Part shown: piece after piece, positions 52,793 through 63,700 of the stretch | Layout of the letters: each line of letters opens with the position of its first letter | How positions within the stretch are numbered: position 1 is the first letter of the stretch | Assembly (NCBI RefSeq): GCF_004798935.1 | Contig: NZ_RAHT01000001.1 | Location: 732,313 to 796,312, forward strand | DNA length: 64,000 nt | Origin: Ningiella ruwaisensis | Lineage (GTDB): Bacteria > Pseudomonadota > Gammaproteobacteria > Enterobacterales > Alteromonadaceae | Direction of reading: 5' to 3' | Program-made: the position numbers and the translations under genes | The notes under the pieces: model-generated | Told to the model about the DNA's origin: nothing | The model's database searches: none | Seen by the model: only the letters and a program-made list of their open reading frames with translations

Positions 52793-54925
52793 TTACTCTT
52801 CAGTTAATACTTCATAACGATACAAGGTAAAGCTATGCGGCGTTGGCAAATTAACAAGCAAGTCGCCGTTTTCTGCAACAGTTTGTATGCCATCTACGTT
52901 TTCTTTATGCCCTAAAACAGCATTGAGCTTTACTTTGCTTCCGGGACTAAGCCAAGTGTTAATGTAAGCACTGGCCTGCTGATTAAACTCGCGCATTATC
53001 AGCAAGTAACCTTTGTTGTCATTTAAAGACTGAAACCCTGTCCAATTAGTACCATTCGGTTCCTCACCAATCGGTAATATTATGCCGGCATGTATATCTT
53101 GCTGTATCGCGCGATACAAATTGATAGTCTCGCCGATCGCAAACGCTTTGTCAGGTAAACCAGAAGCCTCAAACCACGCTAGAGGCTGAGCTATCAAGGT
53201 CGTAGCAAAAGTATAATCAAAGGGCACTTGTGCTGGGCTTAAAGGGTCATTCGTATTATATTTATCAGTATTTCGCCAAATGTTCAAAAACTCTATTTGC
53301 AGATGCTGAGCGGGCACATACCGACTCAACATCCAAAGATTTCTTAAAGTGCGATAGGGATAGTAATTCGCCCAGTCGGTATATCGATTTTCTAAAAAAA
53401 TATTCCCAAACTCATTCGTATAAAAAAATCCACCTCGTCGACCTGCGGTAACATCAAGATTAAATACGACTTGATTATCAGTCGCCTCGAGCACTTTTTT
53501 GAAAAATTTTTGCAAGTTTTGCTGCGCTTTTAAATTAGGAATTTCAATTCCGTCTATCTTAAATGTGGTGATCTTATAGGTATCAAATAAATTAATAATG
53601 ATATTCGCATCGCGCTCCCAATATTGATAATCATTTGCGCTAGAGGGATTAAACCATAGGCCAATATTAAGCCCTAAACCATTCGCCTTATCTACCACAG
53701 CCCCTAAACCAGAAGGAAAACGAGTGGGATGGACCTGCCAATCCTCATCCTTCCAGTAACTCCAGCGGTCGCCGCTCGGGCTCGAAGAGTTTTGTGACAA
53801 ACCCGCCTGCCAGCCATCATCAATTTGATAGTGGCTAACCCCTAATTGAGCAGCTAAGGGTAATTCATTTAAAATAAATGCTTCATTGACGCGACCATCT
53901 CTTGAGCGGTCTCCCCATGTATTCATCAGCACCATATCATCTCTATCAGCTATCCACTGTCGTTGAGATAACATAAGTTGACGAAACGCCAACAACTGAG
54001 TTAGTTCGCTTTTGCCGCCTACACCGACGCTAACCGAATACATCGGTGTCCACTCATTTACTTGAATATCATTTGAGAACAAGCCGCTTCCAAAAACGCC
54101 AACACCACTGTTATCAATTTGAAAATCAAAGCCTGGGTAATTCAACTGATCGGATTGCGCTGGAGAAGATTTACTCACAAATAAGCGTTGTTGCGATACA
54201 GGGTCGCGCAACAGTAATACATTCCCCTTAAGCGAAAGGGGTTTACGAAATACCATGGCATGCGTTTTTTCGACAAGGGTGTCGTGATAATCAGTAGCCA
54301 CTGTAAATGCGACTGCCTCAGCCTGCCAATGTTTGCCATCGAGTCTTAATTGATCAATTTGCAAGCTATCAGCGGAAGCTGCTTTTTTATGCGGATCCTC
54401 CACCACACTTCTATCAGATATCACTGGAGTTTGAGCATCCATCACATTTATCATATCCGCGCTCAATGTGCCTTTTATGCTGGTTTGACACGGCAGCGAA
54501 GGCACATCAGGAAATAACTTGCATTGACGTTTTATATAAAGTGCATCCACTTGACTCAACACTGTAATCAACAGGTGCTCCGGCACGATATTATCGTTTG
54601 ACACCCACTCGTACTGCAATGTACCTTTTCTTTTTATCTCTCCTGGAAACGCCAAATCTGGTTCAGTACCATTGAGTACAATGCGTTCTCCGGTGTGCTT
54701 ATCAGTAATGCTGCGCCCAATAATCTGCCCATTATTCCAATCGTATTCTCGCGCAAAGTGCTGATTGGCAATCAATAAATGCTTATCAGCGAGTGTGACT
54801 TCGCACCCATTACACTGCTCAATGGCAGAGTCATTCGGGGTCGAGATTAACTCTTTGCCCACGGCATCCCTGACAAGCAAGGTTGCAAGCAAGAATATAC
54901 CTAACAATAAATTACGATTCTTCAT
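52793..54925 (-). CDS. Exported GH36/clan GH-D alpha-galactosidase-like enzyme (710 aa)
   Basis: Signal peptide (NLLLGIFLLATLLV, cut near AVG), an N-terminal beta-sandwich and a TIM barrel with clan GH-D marks: ELPLAAQLGVSHYQIDDGW, then WQVHPTRFPSGL, GLWFNP and the nucleophile in FKIDGIE. The acid/base aspartate is probably in NRYTDWANYY, a less usual context than the SD motif of GH36, so specificity may differ. Acts in the periplasm to release alpha-linked galactose (inferred). 2 bases separate it from the GH2 gene. Confidence 0.75.
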   Translation of the reverse strand: MKNRNLLLGIFLLATLLVRDAVGKELISTPNDSAIEQCNGCEVTLADKHLLIANQHFAREYDWNNGQIIGRSITDKHTGERIVLNGTEPDLAFPGEIKRKGTLQYEWVSNDNIVPEHLLITVLSQVDALYIKRQCKLFPDVPSLPCQTSIKGTLSADMINVMDAQTPVISDRSVVEDPHKKAASADSLQIDQLRLDGKHWQAEAVAFTVATDYHDTLVEKTHAMVFRKPLSLKGNVLLLRDPVSQQRLFVSKSSPAQSDQLNYPGFDFQIDNSGVGVFGSGLFSNDIQVNEWTPMYSVSVGVGGKSELTQLLAFRQLMLSQRQWIADRDDMVLMNTWGDRSRDGRVNEAFILNELPLAAQLGVSHYQIDDGWQAGLSQNSSSPSGDRWSYWKDEDWQVHPTRFPSGLGAVVDKANGLGLNIGLWFNPSSANDYQYWERDANIIINLFDTYKITTFKIDGIEIPNLKAQQNLQKFFKKVLEATDNQVVFNLDVTAGRRGGFFYTNEFGNIFLENRYTDWANYYPYRTLRNLWMLSRYVPAQHLQIEFLNIWRNTDKYNTNDPLSPAQVPFDYTFATTLIAQPLAWFEASGLPDKAFAIGETINLYRAIQQDIHAGIILPIGEEPNGTNWTGFQSLNDNKGYLLIMREFNQQASAYINTWLSPGSKVKLNAVLGHKENVDGIQTVAENGDLLVNLPTPHSFTLYRYEVLTEE

Positions 54926-54927
54926 AG

Positions 54928-56772
54928 TTAGTTCTGCTCTTCAACTTTATCGGTGATCCAAGATTGCAGTAAGTCATAAGCTAACTTAGGCTGTCCCGTT
55001 TCGTTGATCACGCCTTTGCGATTCCAATAGTCTTGATAAAAACCGTGGTATCTGCGTGGGGAACGGAAATCTTTTAATATCCAGGGCGAAATTCCTCTAG
55101 CCATCGGCGTACGATTAACTAGCTCGAGTGTCTCTCGATAAATAGCAAGCTGATAATTTTCAGTCCAACGCTGGCTTTCCGGTCCGTAATGACCTTTAAG
55201 TGCACCCGCACCGAATTCGCTGAAGGTCATAGGTTTGTCGTAAATGCTTTCCCAGTTTAGTTCACCAATCTGTTCAGGCGTTCGAGCTCCATACCATCCT
55301 TCGTAGGTATTTACCGAATAAATATCGAGGTATTCACCTAATGGGTCTACCACGCGAAATGTCTTGTCTACTTCTTTGTTTTTATCTAAAGCAGACGATA
55401 TCAAACGGCTGTCGTCCAGTGCACGCATTTTGTCGATGAGCTTACGCAAAAAAGTTAAACGCTCTTCGGTTTGTGGCGTTTCATTCGCAACGCTCCAAAT
55501 AACCACCGAGGCACGATTAAAATCTCGGTCGATGCTCTCTTCTATCATTTGACTGGCAATATCAAAAGTACGCGAGTCATTAAATGTCAACTCTTGCCAA
55601 AGCGGTACTTCACTCCACACCATCAAGCCCAATTCATCAGCAAGCTTAAGCATCTTTTCGCTATGTGGATAATGTGCTAAACGCACGTAGTTAGCACCTA
55701 GGGCTTTAACTTCATGTAACAGCGCCCTTGCCTCAGCCCATGTTATTGCGCGTCCGCCCGAACTGCCAATCACCTCTTCATGCACACTAATGCCTGCAAG
55801 AAATACCGGCTGACCATTTAATAAAATGTCTTGACCTTTGGTTTCTACCGTGCGAAAGCCTATATTCTCGCTTAAACTTTCGCCTCCATTGTGTATCTCC
55901 ACCGCATACAGTTTTGGATTGCTAGGTGCCCAACGTGATAGGTTTTTGGGTGTAAATGAAAAGCGATAAACGCCATCGTTGTTTGTTTTACCCCTAACAT
56001 CGATACCGAGTTCATCAATCTTCAACGATACTTCCTGCTCAGTGGGGCTATCACCGTTGAGCTGAATCATACCGGCTATACTGCCATCGGCCTGCAAAGC
56101 AAGCTCATAATCCTGGATATACGTTTTGGGCACCGAAAACACGTGCACTGTGCGCGTAAGTCCACCGTAATTAAACCAGTCAAATTTTAAAGACGGAATT
56201 TGGTGAGCGCGCCGAGTATTATCTACCGCTACTACTAGGGAGTTTTTTCCTTCCTTCAGTTCGTCAGTGATATCAAAAGCGAATGGGGTAAATCCTCCCT
56301 CGTGTTCACCTAATGGCGTTGAATTTAGATAGACACGCTTCCAATAATTTGCGCCTTCAAAATACAATATATGACGTTTGTCATCATTGGGTGAGTAGTC
56401 AAAAGTGCGTCGATACCACAGTAGCCCTTCGTACCAAAATAGTTCATCAACTTGAGTATTCCAGTCACCGGGTACTTGAATATCGGGAGAATAATTAAAG
56501 TTATACTCAATTAAACGGTTGCCCTCTCGTGGTGAGTCATCAGCAAAGTGGCGGATGCCTTTTCTGGGCAAATATAAACCTTCGCGCATTGGATCTACAA
56601 TATATTGCCATGTACCCGACAAATCTAAGGTGTCGCGGCCATACAAATTAACCGGAGCACTGTCGAGTGCACCCTCCATCGGCGGCTTTTGGTTCTCTGC
56701 CGCAAAATTCGTACCGGGCAAGGCGCTAAATCCAAGCCATAAAAACAATGATATTTTTCGCAACGATTTCAT
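54928..56772 (-). CDS. Exported GH2 family glycosidase, beta-galactosidase/beta-glucuronidase type (614 aa)
   Basis: Signal peptide (SLFLWLGFSALPG), GH2 sugar-binding domain (LWYRRTFDY; GANYWKRVYLN), immunoglobulin-like domain and TIM barrel. Catalytic acid/base glutamate in WSVANE and nucleophile in TFSEFGAG; NYVRLAHYPHS also typical. Overall like small glucuronidase-type GH2 enzymes, but galactose pathway context favours beta-galactosidase. Start 56772 preferred over 56820: AAGGTAG upstream and a proper signal peptide. Confidence 0.85.
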   Translation of the reverse strand: MKSLRKISLFLWLGFSALPGTNFAAENQKPPMEGALDSAPVNLYGRDTLDLSGTWQYIVDPMREGLYLPRKGIRHFADDSPREGNRLIEYNFNYSPDIQVPGDWNTQVDELFWYEGLLWYRRTFDYSPNDDKRHILYFEGANYWKRVYLNSTPLGEHEGGFTPFAFDITDELKEGKNSLVVAVDNTRRAHQIPSLKFDWFNYGGLTRTVHVFSVPKTYIQDYELALQADGSIAGMIQLNGDSPTEQEVSLKIDELGIDVRGKTNNDGVYRFSFTPKNLSRWAPSNPKLYAVEIHNGGESLSENIGFRTVETKGQDILLNGQPVFLAGISVHEEVIGSSGGRAITWAEARALLHEVKALGANYVRLAHYPHSEKMLKLADELGLMVWSEVPLWQELTFNDSRTFDIASQMIEESIDRDFNRASVVIWSVANETPQTEERLTFLRKLIDKMRALDDSRLISSALDKNKEVDKTFRVVDPLGEYLDIYSVNTYEGWYGARTPEQIGELNWESIYDKPMTFSEFGAGALKGHYGPESQRWTENYQLAIYRETLELVNRTPMARGISPWILKDFRSPRRYHGFYQDYWNRKGVINETGQPKLAYDLLQSWITDKVEEQN

Positions 56773-56810
56773 TGATAATTCTACCTTTAATATTGAATAA
56801 AAAAGAACGA

Positions 56811-58367
56811 CTACCACCAAGTGCTGTATAAAGCGACAAGCACCAGCACACAGCCAAATGCGGCTAAGTTAAAACTTTTACTTGTAGAAAAATCGATATT
56901 CTCAGCCAAAGCCAAGTCGGATTTTTTATTACTTAAAGAAGAAACCAAAATCGACAATAGTAAACAAATAACAAACACAAGACCGACGCGATCCATAAAT
57001 GGCAGTTCCGGCCACCAAGCGCGTAAAACAAGAGACAAAATCGCCGAACCTAAAGCAGCGGTGAGCGCGCCGTTTGCATTTGCTTTTCGCCAAAACATAC
57101 CGGTTAAAAATATGACAACGATGCCGGGAGTAAAGAATCCAGTGAACTCCTGAATATATTGAAAGGCTTGGTCAAATTGGCCTAATAAAGGTTGGGCAAT
57201 AGCCAATGCCAACACTAAAGCGCTAAATGCCGCAATTCTGCCCACGAAAACATAGTGCTTTTCTGACTTACTCTGTCGGATTGGACGATAAATATCCATT
57301 GTAAAAATAGTCGAAATGCTGTTGGTCATCGACGCTAGGGAAGACACGATAGCCGCCACTAAAGCTGCAAAAATCAGTCCTTTCAAACCCGTTGGCATCA
57401 GCGCAATAAGTGAGGGATAAGCTTTATCTGCCGCACTTAAATTGGGATGCAAAACAACTGCAGCGATACCGGGCAATACCACTATAATAGGCATTAGCAG
57501 TTTGAGATATGCAGCCAGTGCAATACCTTTTTGCGCCTCTGCCAGGTTTTTCGCTGCTAAAGCCCGTTGAATAATGTATTGATTAAATCCCCAATAAGAG
57601 ATGTTCATTATCCAAAGACCACCAATCAGTACGCTTATACCCGGTAAATTCATATATTGTGGGTTTTCGGACGACAATATCATATCAAAGTGGCTAGGAA
57701 GTTCGGCGGTGAGCCGAGCAAAGCCTGCGATAACGCCGTTACCATCACTGACCGCATTCAGAGAAAGGTAGCTTAGCATTAGGCCACCCAATACCAATAA
57801 AACCACTTGAATAATATCAGTAAAGGCAACCGCTTTAAGGCCACCATATAAAGAATACGCAACAGAAAATAGGGCAAGAAATACCATGCCACTTAACCAA
57901 TCAACACCGGTAACGGTGTTAATAGCAAGACCACCCAACCAAAGTACAGCGGTTAAATTCACAAATACATAAACCGCTACCCAAAAAATTGCCATCACTG
58001 TGCGTACTCGATGATCATAGCGCTGAAGCAAATATTGCGGCATGGTGTATATTTTTTGCTTTAAAAAAATCGGTAAAAAGTATTTCCCGACTAACAACAA
58101 TGTAATCGCAGCCATCCATTCATAAGACGCAATCGCAAGTCCTACAACGTAGCCAGAGCCCGACATACCAATGATCTGTTCAGCCGAGATATTTGATGCG
58201 ATAAGAGACGCACCTATTGCCCACCAGGGAAGGGATTTGTTGGCTAAAAAATAATCCTGAGTGCTTTCAGGGCCATGATGGTCACGTCGAGATATCCACG
58301 ATGCAATGGCGATTAAGGCAATCACATAAAAAGCAAAAATAGTGATATCGATATTTTCTAACTGCAT
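56811..58367 (-). CDS. SGLT-type sodium/galactose symporter (518 aa)
   Basis: Sodium:solute symporter family member resembling vSGLT of Vibrio parahaemolyticus. It keeps IASNISAEQIIGMSGSGY (TM2 region), SYEWMAA with the glutamate, and NISYWGFNQYIIQR with the Asn and gating Tyr spacing of vSGLT, then ALAAKNLAEAQKGI. About fourteen helices. It would import galactose released in the periplasm for GalK. 2 bases separate it from galK; 38 bases separate it from the GH2 gene. Confidence 0.88.
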   Translation of the reverse strand: MQLENIDITIFAFYVIALIAIASWISRRDHHGPESTQDYFLANKSLPWWAIGASLIASNISAEQIIGMSGSGYVVGLAIASYEWMAAITLLLVGKYFLPIFLKQKIYTMPQYLLQRYDHRVRTVMAIFWVAVYVFVNLTAVLWLGGLAINTVTGVDWLSGMVFLALFSVAYSLYGGLKAVAFTDIIQVVLLVLGGLMLSYLSLNAVSDGNGVIAGFARLTAELPSHFDMILSSENPQYMNLPGISVLIGGLWIMNISYWGFNQYIIQRALAAKNLAEAQKGIALAAYLKLLMPIIVVLPGIAAVVLHPNLSAADKAYPSLIALMPTGLKGLIFAALVAAIVSSLASMTNSISTIFTMDIYRPIRQSKSEKHYVFVGRIAAFSALVLALAIAQPLLGQFDQAFQYIQEFTGFFTPGIVVIFLTGMFWRKANANGALTAALGSAILSLVLRAWWPELPFMDRVGLVFVICLLLSILVSSLSNKKSDLALAENIDFSTSKSFNLAAFGCVLVLVALYSTWW

Positions 58368-58369
58368 AT

Positions 58370-59566
58370 TTAGTTACTCACAACTTTAGAGGCAACAACG
58401 TTTGCGATGTTGGCAGATGATGAATCATTGGTGTAAAAAGCGCCGTCAACACTTTTGCATTCGTATACCTCTGCTTGCAAGCCCGTTAACTTTAAATACT
58501 CCGTTAAGACTGCATTAATCACAGCATTTTTTCGATTGGGCTCACACAAGACAACAGCACAACCCCCAAAGCCACCACCTGTCATCCTGACCCCACCTTG
58601 ACCTGCAAGTGCAGTGTCTATAATGTCTACCAGTATATCCATGTTGCGGGTGCTGACCGCAAAGTCGTCTCGTAACGACGCATGTGAATGGCGCATCACA
58701 TTTGAAATTTTAGTCCAGTCAAGTTCAGGGATAGCCTCGGCTAATTCAAGTACGCGCAGATTTTCGCTAACAACATGTTTTGCCCGTTTAAATAATAGCG
58801 CACCCAGTGCTGACTCGAATTCCTCTAAGGTATCTATATTTAGTTCGCTGAGGTGCCCGACTTTGCATATTTGCGCCGCTTGTTCGCACTGCTCTCGTCT
58901 TAAATTGTATTCACTATCTACCAAACCGCGTTGAATGTTCGAGTTGATGACTAATAGCTGTGCGTTTTTAGGTATAGCAATATACTCATACTGCAAAGTA
59001 TCGCAGTGCAAAAGCATGCCAGAATTGGCTCGACCTTTGGCGCTAATCATTTGATCCATAATTCCGCACTGACAGCCCACAAACTCATTCTCAGTAGCCT
59101 GTCCTATCTTGGCTGCCTCTGTACCGTCTAGCAAAAGATGATGAAGGTCATCCAGCAATTTAAGTAGCGCAAGTTCCAGTGAGGCGGAGGAACTCAATCC
59201 AGCACCTTGCGGCAAGTTACCGCCAATAACCAGGTTTGCACCACTTAGCTGATATCCTTTATTTAGCAGCACCTTATACACACCTCTGATATAATTCGAC
59301 CAAGGGTGTAAGGTGTCGTGCTGAATGTCATTTAACTCAAAGCGGATTTGTTGATTAAAATTTAGTGCAAGGACATTTACTAATTTGTCTTTACGCGACG
59401 AACCCGCGATATAAGTTCCGATATTTAGAGTAGTTGGAAAGACATAACCGCCATTATAATCGGTATGATCGCCAATGATATTCACGCGCCCCGGTGCAAA
59501 TCGGGTAATTAATGGTGCTTCGTTAAATATCGACGTAAACTCAGATTTTACTTTATTCAACATCAA
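58370..59566 (-). CDS. galK: Galactokinase GalK (398 aa)
   Basis: GHMP kinase that phosphorylates galactose. Signature GRVNIIGDHTDYNGG (Asp in place of the usual Glu), the ATP loop LPQGAGLSSSASLELALL and C-terminal GVRMTGGGFGGCAV. CGIMDQMIS supplies the catalytic aspartate. Slightly longer than E. coli GalK. Its ATG directly follows the galT stop (no gap), and a second Met is the next codon. Confidence 0.95.
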   Translation of the reverse strand: MMLNKVKSEFTSIFNEAPLITRFAPGRVNIIGDHTDYNGGYVFPTTLNIGTYIAGSSRKDKLVNVLALNFNQQIRFELNDIQHDTLHPWSNYIRGVYKVLLNKGYQLSGANLVIGGNLPQGAGLSSSASLELALLKLLDDLHHLLLDGTEAAKIGQATENEFVGCQCGIMDQMISAKGRANSGMLLHCDTLQYEYIAIPKNAQLLVINSNIQRGLVDSEYNLRREQCEQAAQICKVGHLSELNIDTLEEFESALGALLFKRAKHVVSENLRVLELAEAIPELDWTKISNVMRHSHASLRDDFAVSTRNMDILVDIIDTALAGQGGVRMTGGGFGGCAVVLCEPNRKNAVINAVLTEYLKLTGLQAEVYECKSVDGAFYTNDSSSANIANVVASKVVSN

Positions 59567-60604
59567 CTACTGCCTCTTTAAATAGTGTATTGAATCTAAT
59601 TGGCGTAAGGTCTCAGCCGCCTGTTCTGGACTTAAGTCACGCTGCGCTTCAGCTAACATTTCGTAGCCCACCATAAATTTACGAACACTTGAACTGCGTA
59701 ACAATGGTGGATAAAAATGGGCGTGTAATTGCCATTCGGGATGAGACTGCTGGTCAAATGGAGCACAATGCCATCCCATAGAGTAGGGAAAGCTACATTC
59801 GAATAAATTATCGTATTTACAGGTCAGGACGCTTATCGAATCTGCAAGATTTTGAGCTTGCACATTGCTTAATTGAGTCATTTGTTGAATAGCAAACTTA
59901 GGCAGTAATAGCGTCTCATAGGGCCAAGAAGCCCAATAAGGCACTGCCACTAGCCAATCATCATTTTCGTACACTACTCTGCTTTTCGATTCTAGCTCGC
60001 GCTTGGCATAATCGAGCAACAGGGAAGTTTGGTGTTGCTCATAGTACTTACTCATTTGTATTTGCTTTCGATGAACAAGGGATGGTATGTGCTGATGAGC
60101 CCAAATCTGTCCGTGTGGATGTGGGTTGGAACATCCCATCATCGCGCCCTTATTTTCAAATATCTGAACCCATGGGTAGATTTGCCCAAGCTCTTGATAC
60201 TGCTCGTTCCACACTTTAATAATGGCGAGTATTTGAGGGCTATCAAGCTCGGCAAGTGATTTGCCGTGATCTTCGCTAAAACATACGACACGACTTATGC
60301 CGTGCACAGACTCTGCTACAAAAAATGTGTCATCGTGGCGATATGCTTGTGCATCAGAAGCCAAAGCAGAAAAGTCATTATCAAATACAAATGGACCTTT
60401 GTAATTTGGATTGCGATTACCATTTACCCTAAGATTCCCAGGACACAAATAACAGTTGGGATCGTACTCAACAGCCTCTTGCGCCACAGAAGGCTCTATT
60501 TTTCCTTGCCATGGCCTCTTATTACGATGCGGACTCACCAATATCCATTCATCGGATAACGGATTGTATCTGCGATGGGGATGTTCGTTTGTGTCAAATA
60601 CCAT
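59567..60604 (-). CDS. galT: Galactose-1-phosphate uridylyltransferase GalT (345 aa)
   Basis: Canonical GalT. HRRYNPLSDEWILVSPHR at the N-terminus, CYLCPGN zinc site, active site GCSNPHPHGQIWAHQ with the nucleophilic histidine, then YDNLFECSFPYSMGWH and WQLHAHFYPPLLRSS. Exchanges UMP between UDP-glucose and galactose-1-phosphate. First gene downstream of the TBDR with a 155-bp gap. This intact copy contrasts with the degenerate GalT-like gene at 51276. Confidence 0.96.
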   Translation of the reverse strand: MVFDTNEHPHRRYNPLSDEWILVSPHRNKRPWQGKIEPSVAQEAVEYDPNCYLCPGNLRVNGNRNPNYKGPFVFDNDFSALASDAQAYRHDDTFFVAESVHGISRVVCFSEDHGKSLAELDSPQILAIIKVWNEQYQELGQIYPWVQIFENKGAMMGCSNPHPHGQIWAHQHIPSLVHRKQIQMSKYYEQHQTSLLLDYAKRELESKSRVVYENDDWLVAVPYWASWPYETLLLPKFAIQQMTQLSNVQAQNLADSISVLTCKYDNLFECSFPYSMGWHCAPFDQQSHPEWQLHAHFYPPLLRSSSVRKFMVGYEMLAEAQRDLSPEQAAETLRQLDSIHYLKRQ

Positions 60605-60759
60605 CTACTATTAACCAATTAAAAGAAATCTACTTAACAGGGAGAACAAGCGAGTCGAACGCAATAGCCTAGCTCCCGACATAAATACGATATCAATAGG
60701 CGCCGAAAGTAAGCATTAATACTCATGACCGCCTATCCATATCGCAATTTTCTTAGTTG

Positions 60760-63700
60760 CTAAAAATTACCCGAAATACCTAACTGGAAAGTCCTGCCAT
60801 AACGCTCAACTTTCTCAAACAAGCGACCTGTTGCTTCAGTACCTCGATAAGCTGCCACATCTTCTTCTTCGAACAGATTTGTAACATCAAAAAATACGCG
60901 GTATTTATCAGTGATTCGATATTTCACACCAAAATCTGCTTGTTCATAACTTTCACGAATGACATCTTCATATTCATTTCCAGACACTTGCTCAAGGATG
61001 TCTGCCCTGTAATTCCATGACAAACGAACAGATACCTTTTGATTTTCCCATCCAACTGATAAGTTCGCCGTGCTGTCAGCCTGGTTTGGTAACCTCAACT
61101 TCTCATCGGGACGAGGCTCGCCTAAAACAGCCTCGCTATCCATAATGGCAAGGTTGCTGTCGATAAAAAATCCATAAGGAAATTGCTGGGAGTAAGCGAA
61201 CTCTACTCCTGATACGGTGGCATCTTGTCCATTCAAGGTAATGTTCATGATGTCGTAAGAGCCATCAAAGTTGACTATTTCGCCAGTATTCTGATTTTCA
61301 ACACTAAAATTACTGCCGCTGAATCCTAAGTTGGCTATGTCTTGTGTACCGCGAATACGCGAGTCTACAAAGAACTTATCAATCGTTTTATAAAATACGC
61401 CAATTGAGACATACGTTGTTTCACTTGGATACCATGCTAAATTGGCATCCCATTGTGTTGCACTTGCCGCTTCTAAATCAGGATTGCCGACAAACACTTC
61501 AACTTCAACGTCGGCATCAGAATAAGCAACGATGTCATCCCCTTCTAAGTCTAGTACCTCATCAAACCTTGGTATAGCAGCAAAAAAAGACGGACGCTGC
61601 ACACCTTCCGTGTACGATGCACGAATAACGATATCATCTGTGGGTTCGTAGCGTAAATGCACACCCGGCAAGACATCCGTATAACTTTGTTCGTTGGTAA
61701 ATTGTTCAAAACCGAGTACTTGAGGCGCAAATATTTCGTCAAAGTCGCCGCCAACTTCAATACGGCGAGTTTCAAACGCGCTAGATTCAACTTTGGTACG
61801 TTCAACACGAACACCGGCAGTTACTTTAACTTCGTCAGTCACATCTATCGCCGCCATTACATAACCTGCTAAAATATCTTCTTCAGAGGTATAGTCACCG
61901 CGCACAGTATTGGCGAAGGCATTTGGATTATCTGATTGATTTGCTCTAGCTAAATCGATGTTATTCCACATCACATCACGAAACTGTCTCAAATCGGCAA
62001 AATTACGAAATTCAGGTCCAAACAACTCAGTGCTGGGATTGTAAGGCCGGTACTGATCAAGGGAATTTAGTGTTATTTCATCAATGTCGGCTTCAGGGTC
62101 AGCACTGAACTCTTCAATGCGATCGTTTTCTTTTTCTCGAATACGATTTTTAATACCCATTTTTAAGGTACCAAACATATCACCAAGCTCAATATAACGC
62201 TCTGCATTAAATGTAAAGCTTTTTACGGTATCTTGAGTAGCATCCTTTATGTATAAAAAGTCATTAAACTCAAAACTCTCTAAATCGTTTACATTTCCTG
62301 GATAATCACTGCTGCTTGCAGCATTGAGGGGAGGAGAATCTGGGTCTCCATCAAACTGATCAACACTTACATCATAAATGCCGTTGACTTGCCACTCCAT
62401 TGCAATGTCATCGCCACGAAATCGTCCCCGTGTGCCAAAGTCATCAAATTCATTTTTAGAATAGGCAAGTTGATAATCAATATTCCAATCGCTAAAGAAA
62501 TGTTCACCACCAATTGAGAAGGTATTCACTTTTTCTTCTGTTAACTTGTAGAAGGTGAGCTTTTCTAAATCAACATCGGTGACAATACCGCCGTTTTGTC
62601 TTAATAAAAGCAGTTCATCGTCGGAGTTTGCGTCACGAATTTCCCATTCTTGCTGTAGTCGAGTATCGTGGTCGGTTAGCTTAGTGCCTGTATATCTAAA
62701 ATAATACTGATTGTCTTGGTCGGGCCGGAAATCAATATTCGCGGTTACACCCCATCGTTCGCGCTCCCCAATTTCTCGGCGTTGATCAATCTCCTGTATC
62801 ACCAAAAACTCTGGACGAGCGTCTTCATCTTCTATTTCTATACCGGTATTTGGGTCAACAAATGACTCAGCGAATGCCAGACCTTCGCCATTACGCAACT
62901 CCTCACCCTCTATAGACCGGTCAAAATAACTACCCGATAAGGCGATTCCCCATTTTTTATCATCGTCAATAAAGTCGGTATACTTAAAAGAAGCGCGAGG
63001 ACTAGTATCTCCCGATATTTCTTGATAGCTCCCGTCTACTCTAACATCAAAACTATACCCACCTCGGTCGTATGCCGACAAAGCTTTTAGCTCAATTTGA
63101 CCACCAATTGAATCGCCATCCATGTCGGGTGTTCTTGTTTTCGATACTTCAATGGTTTCAATCAAGTCAGCAGGAATAATGTCAAGCGCCACCGCACGAG
63201 AAGCTGCCGAACCTGTTAAATCAAAACCACTGGAGGATGAACCCATTGTTACGCCATTCACACTTACAGAGTTAAATTCTGGTCCTAAACCCCGAATGGT
63301 CACAAATCGTCCTTCGCCTTCACTTCGATCAATATTCACACCAGGCAAACGCTGCAGAGACTCCGCAACATTCAAGTCTGCAAATCTTCCAGTAAGGCTT
63401 GCATCAACCACGTCTTTCACAACATCAGCCGCTCGTTGTAAGTTACGAGCCGAGTTTAAACTGGCAAAATTACCTTCGACTTCAATCACTTCAAAATCGT
63501 CACCCTGCAGTTGCACAAGTTGGGTGACCCGACCACCTGCTTCCACAGTAATTTGATAGCTTTGCGTTCCGGCGCCAAGGTAATCGACTTCAAGCGTATA
63601 AGTGCCAGGCTCAATAGCCCCTATTCGATAACTACCGTCACTTTGAGTGCTGGTTTGGCGGCCTAATTCCTTAATTCGTACAATGGCACCTTCGACTGAA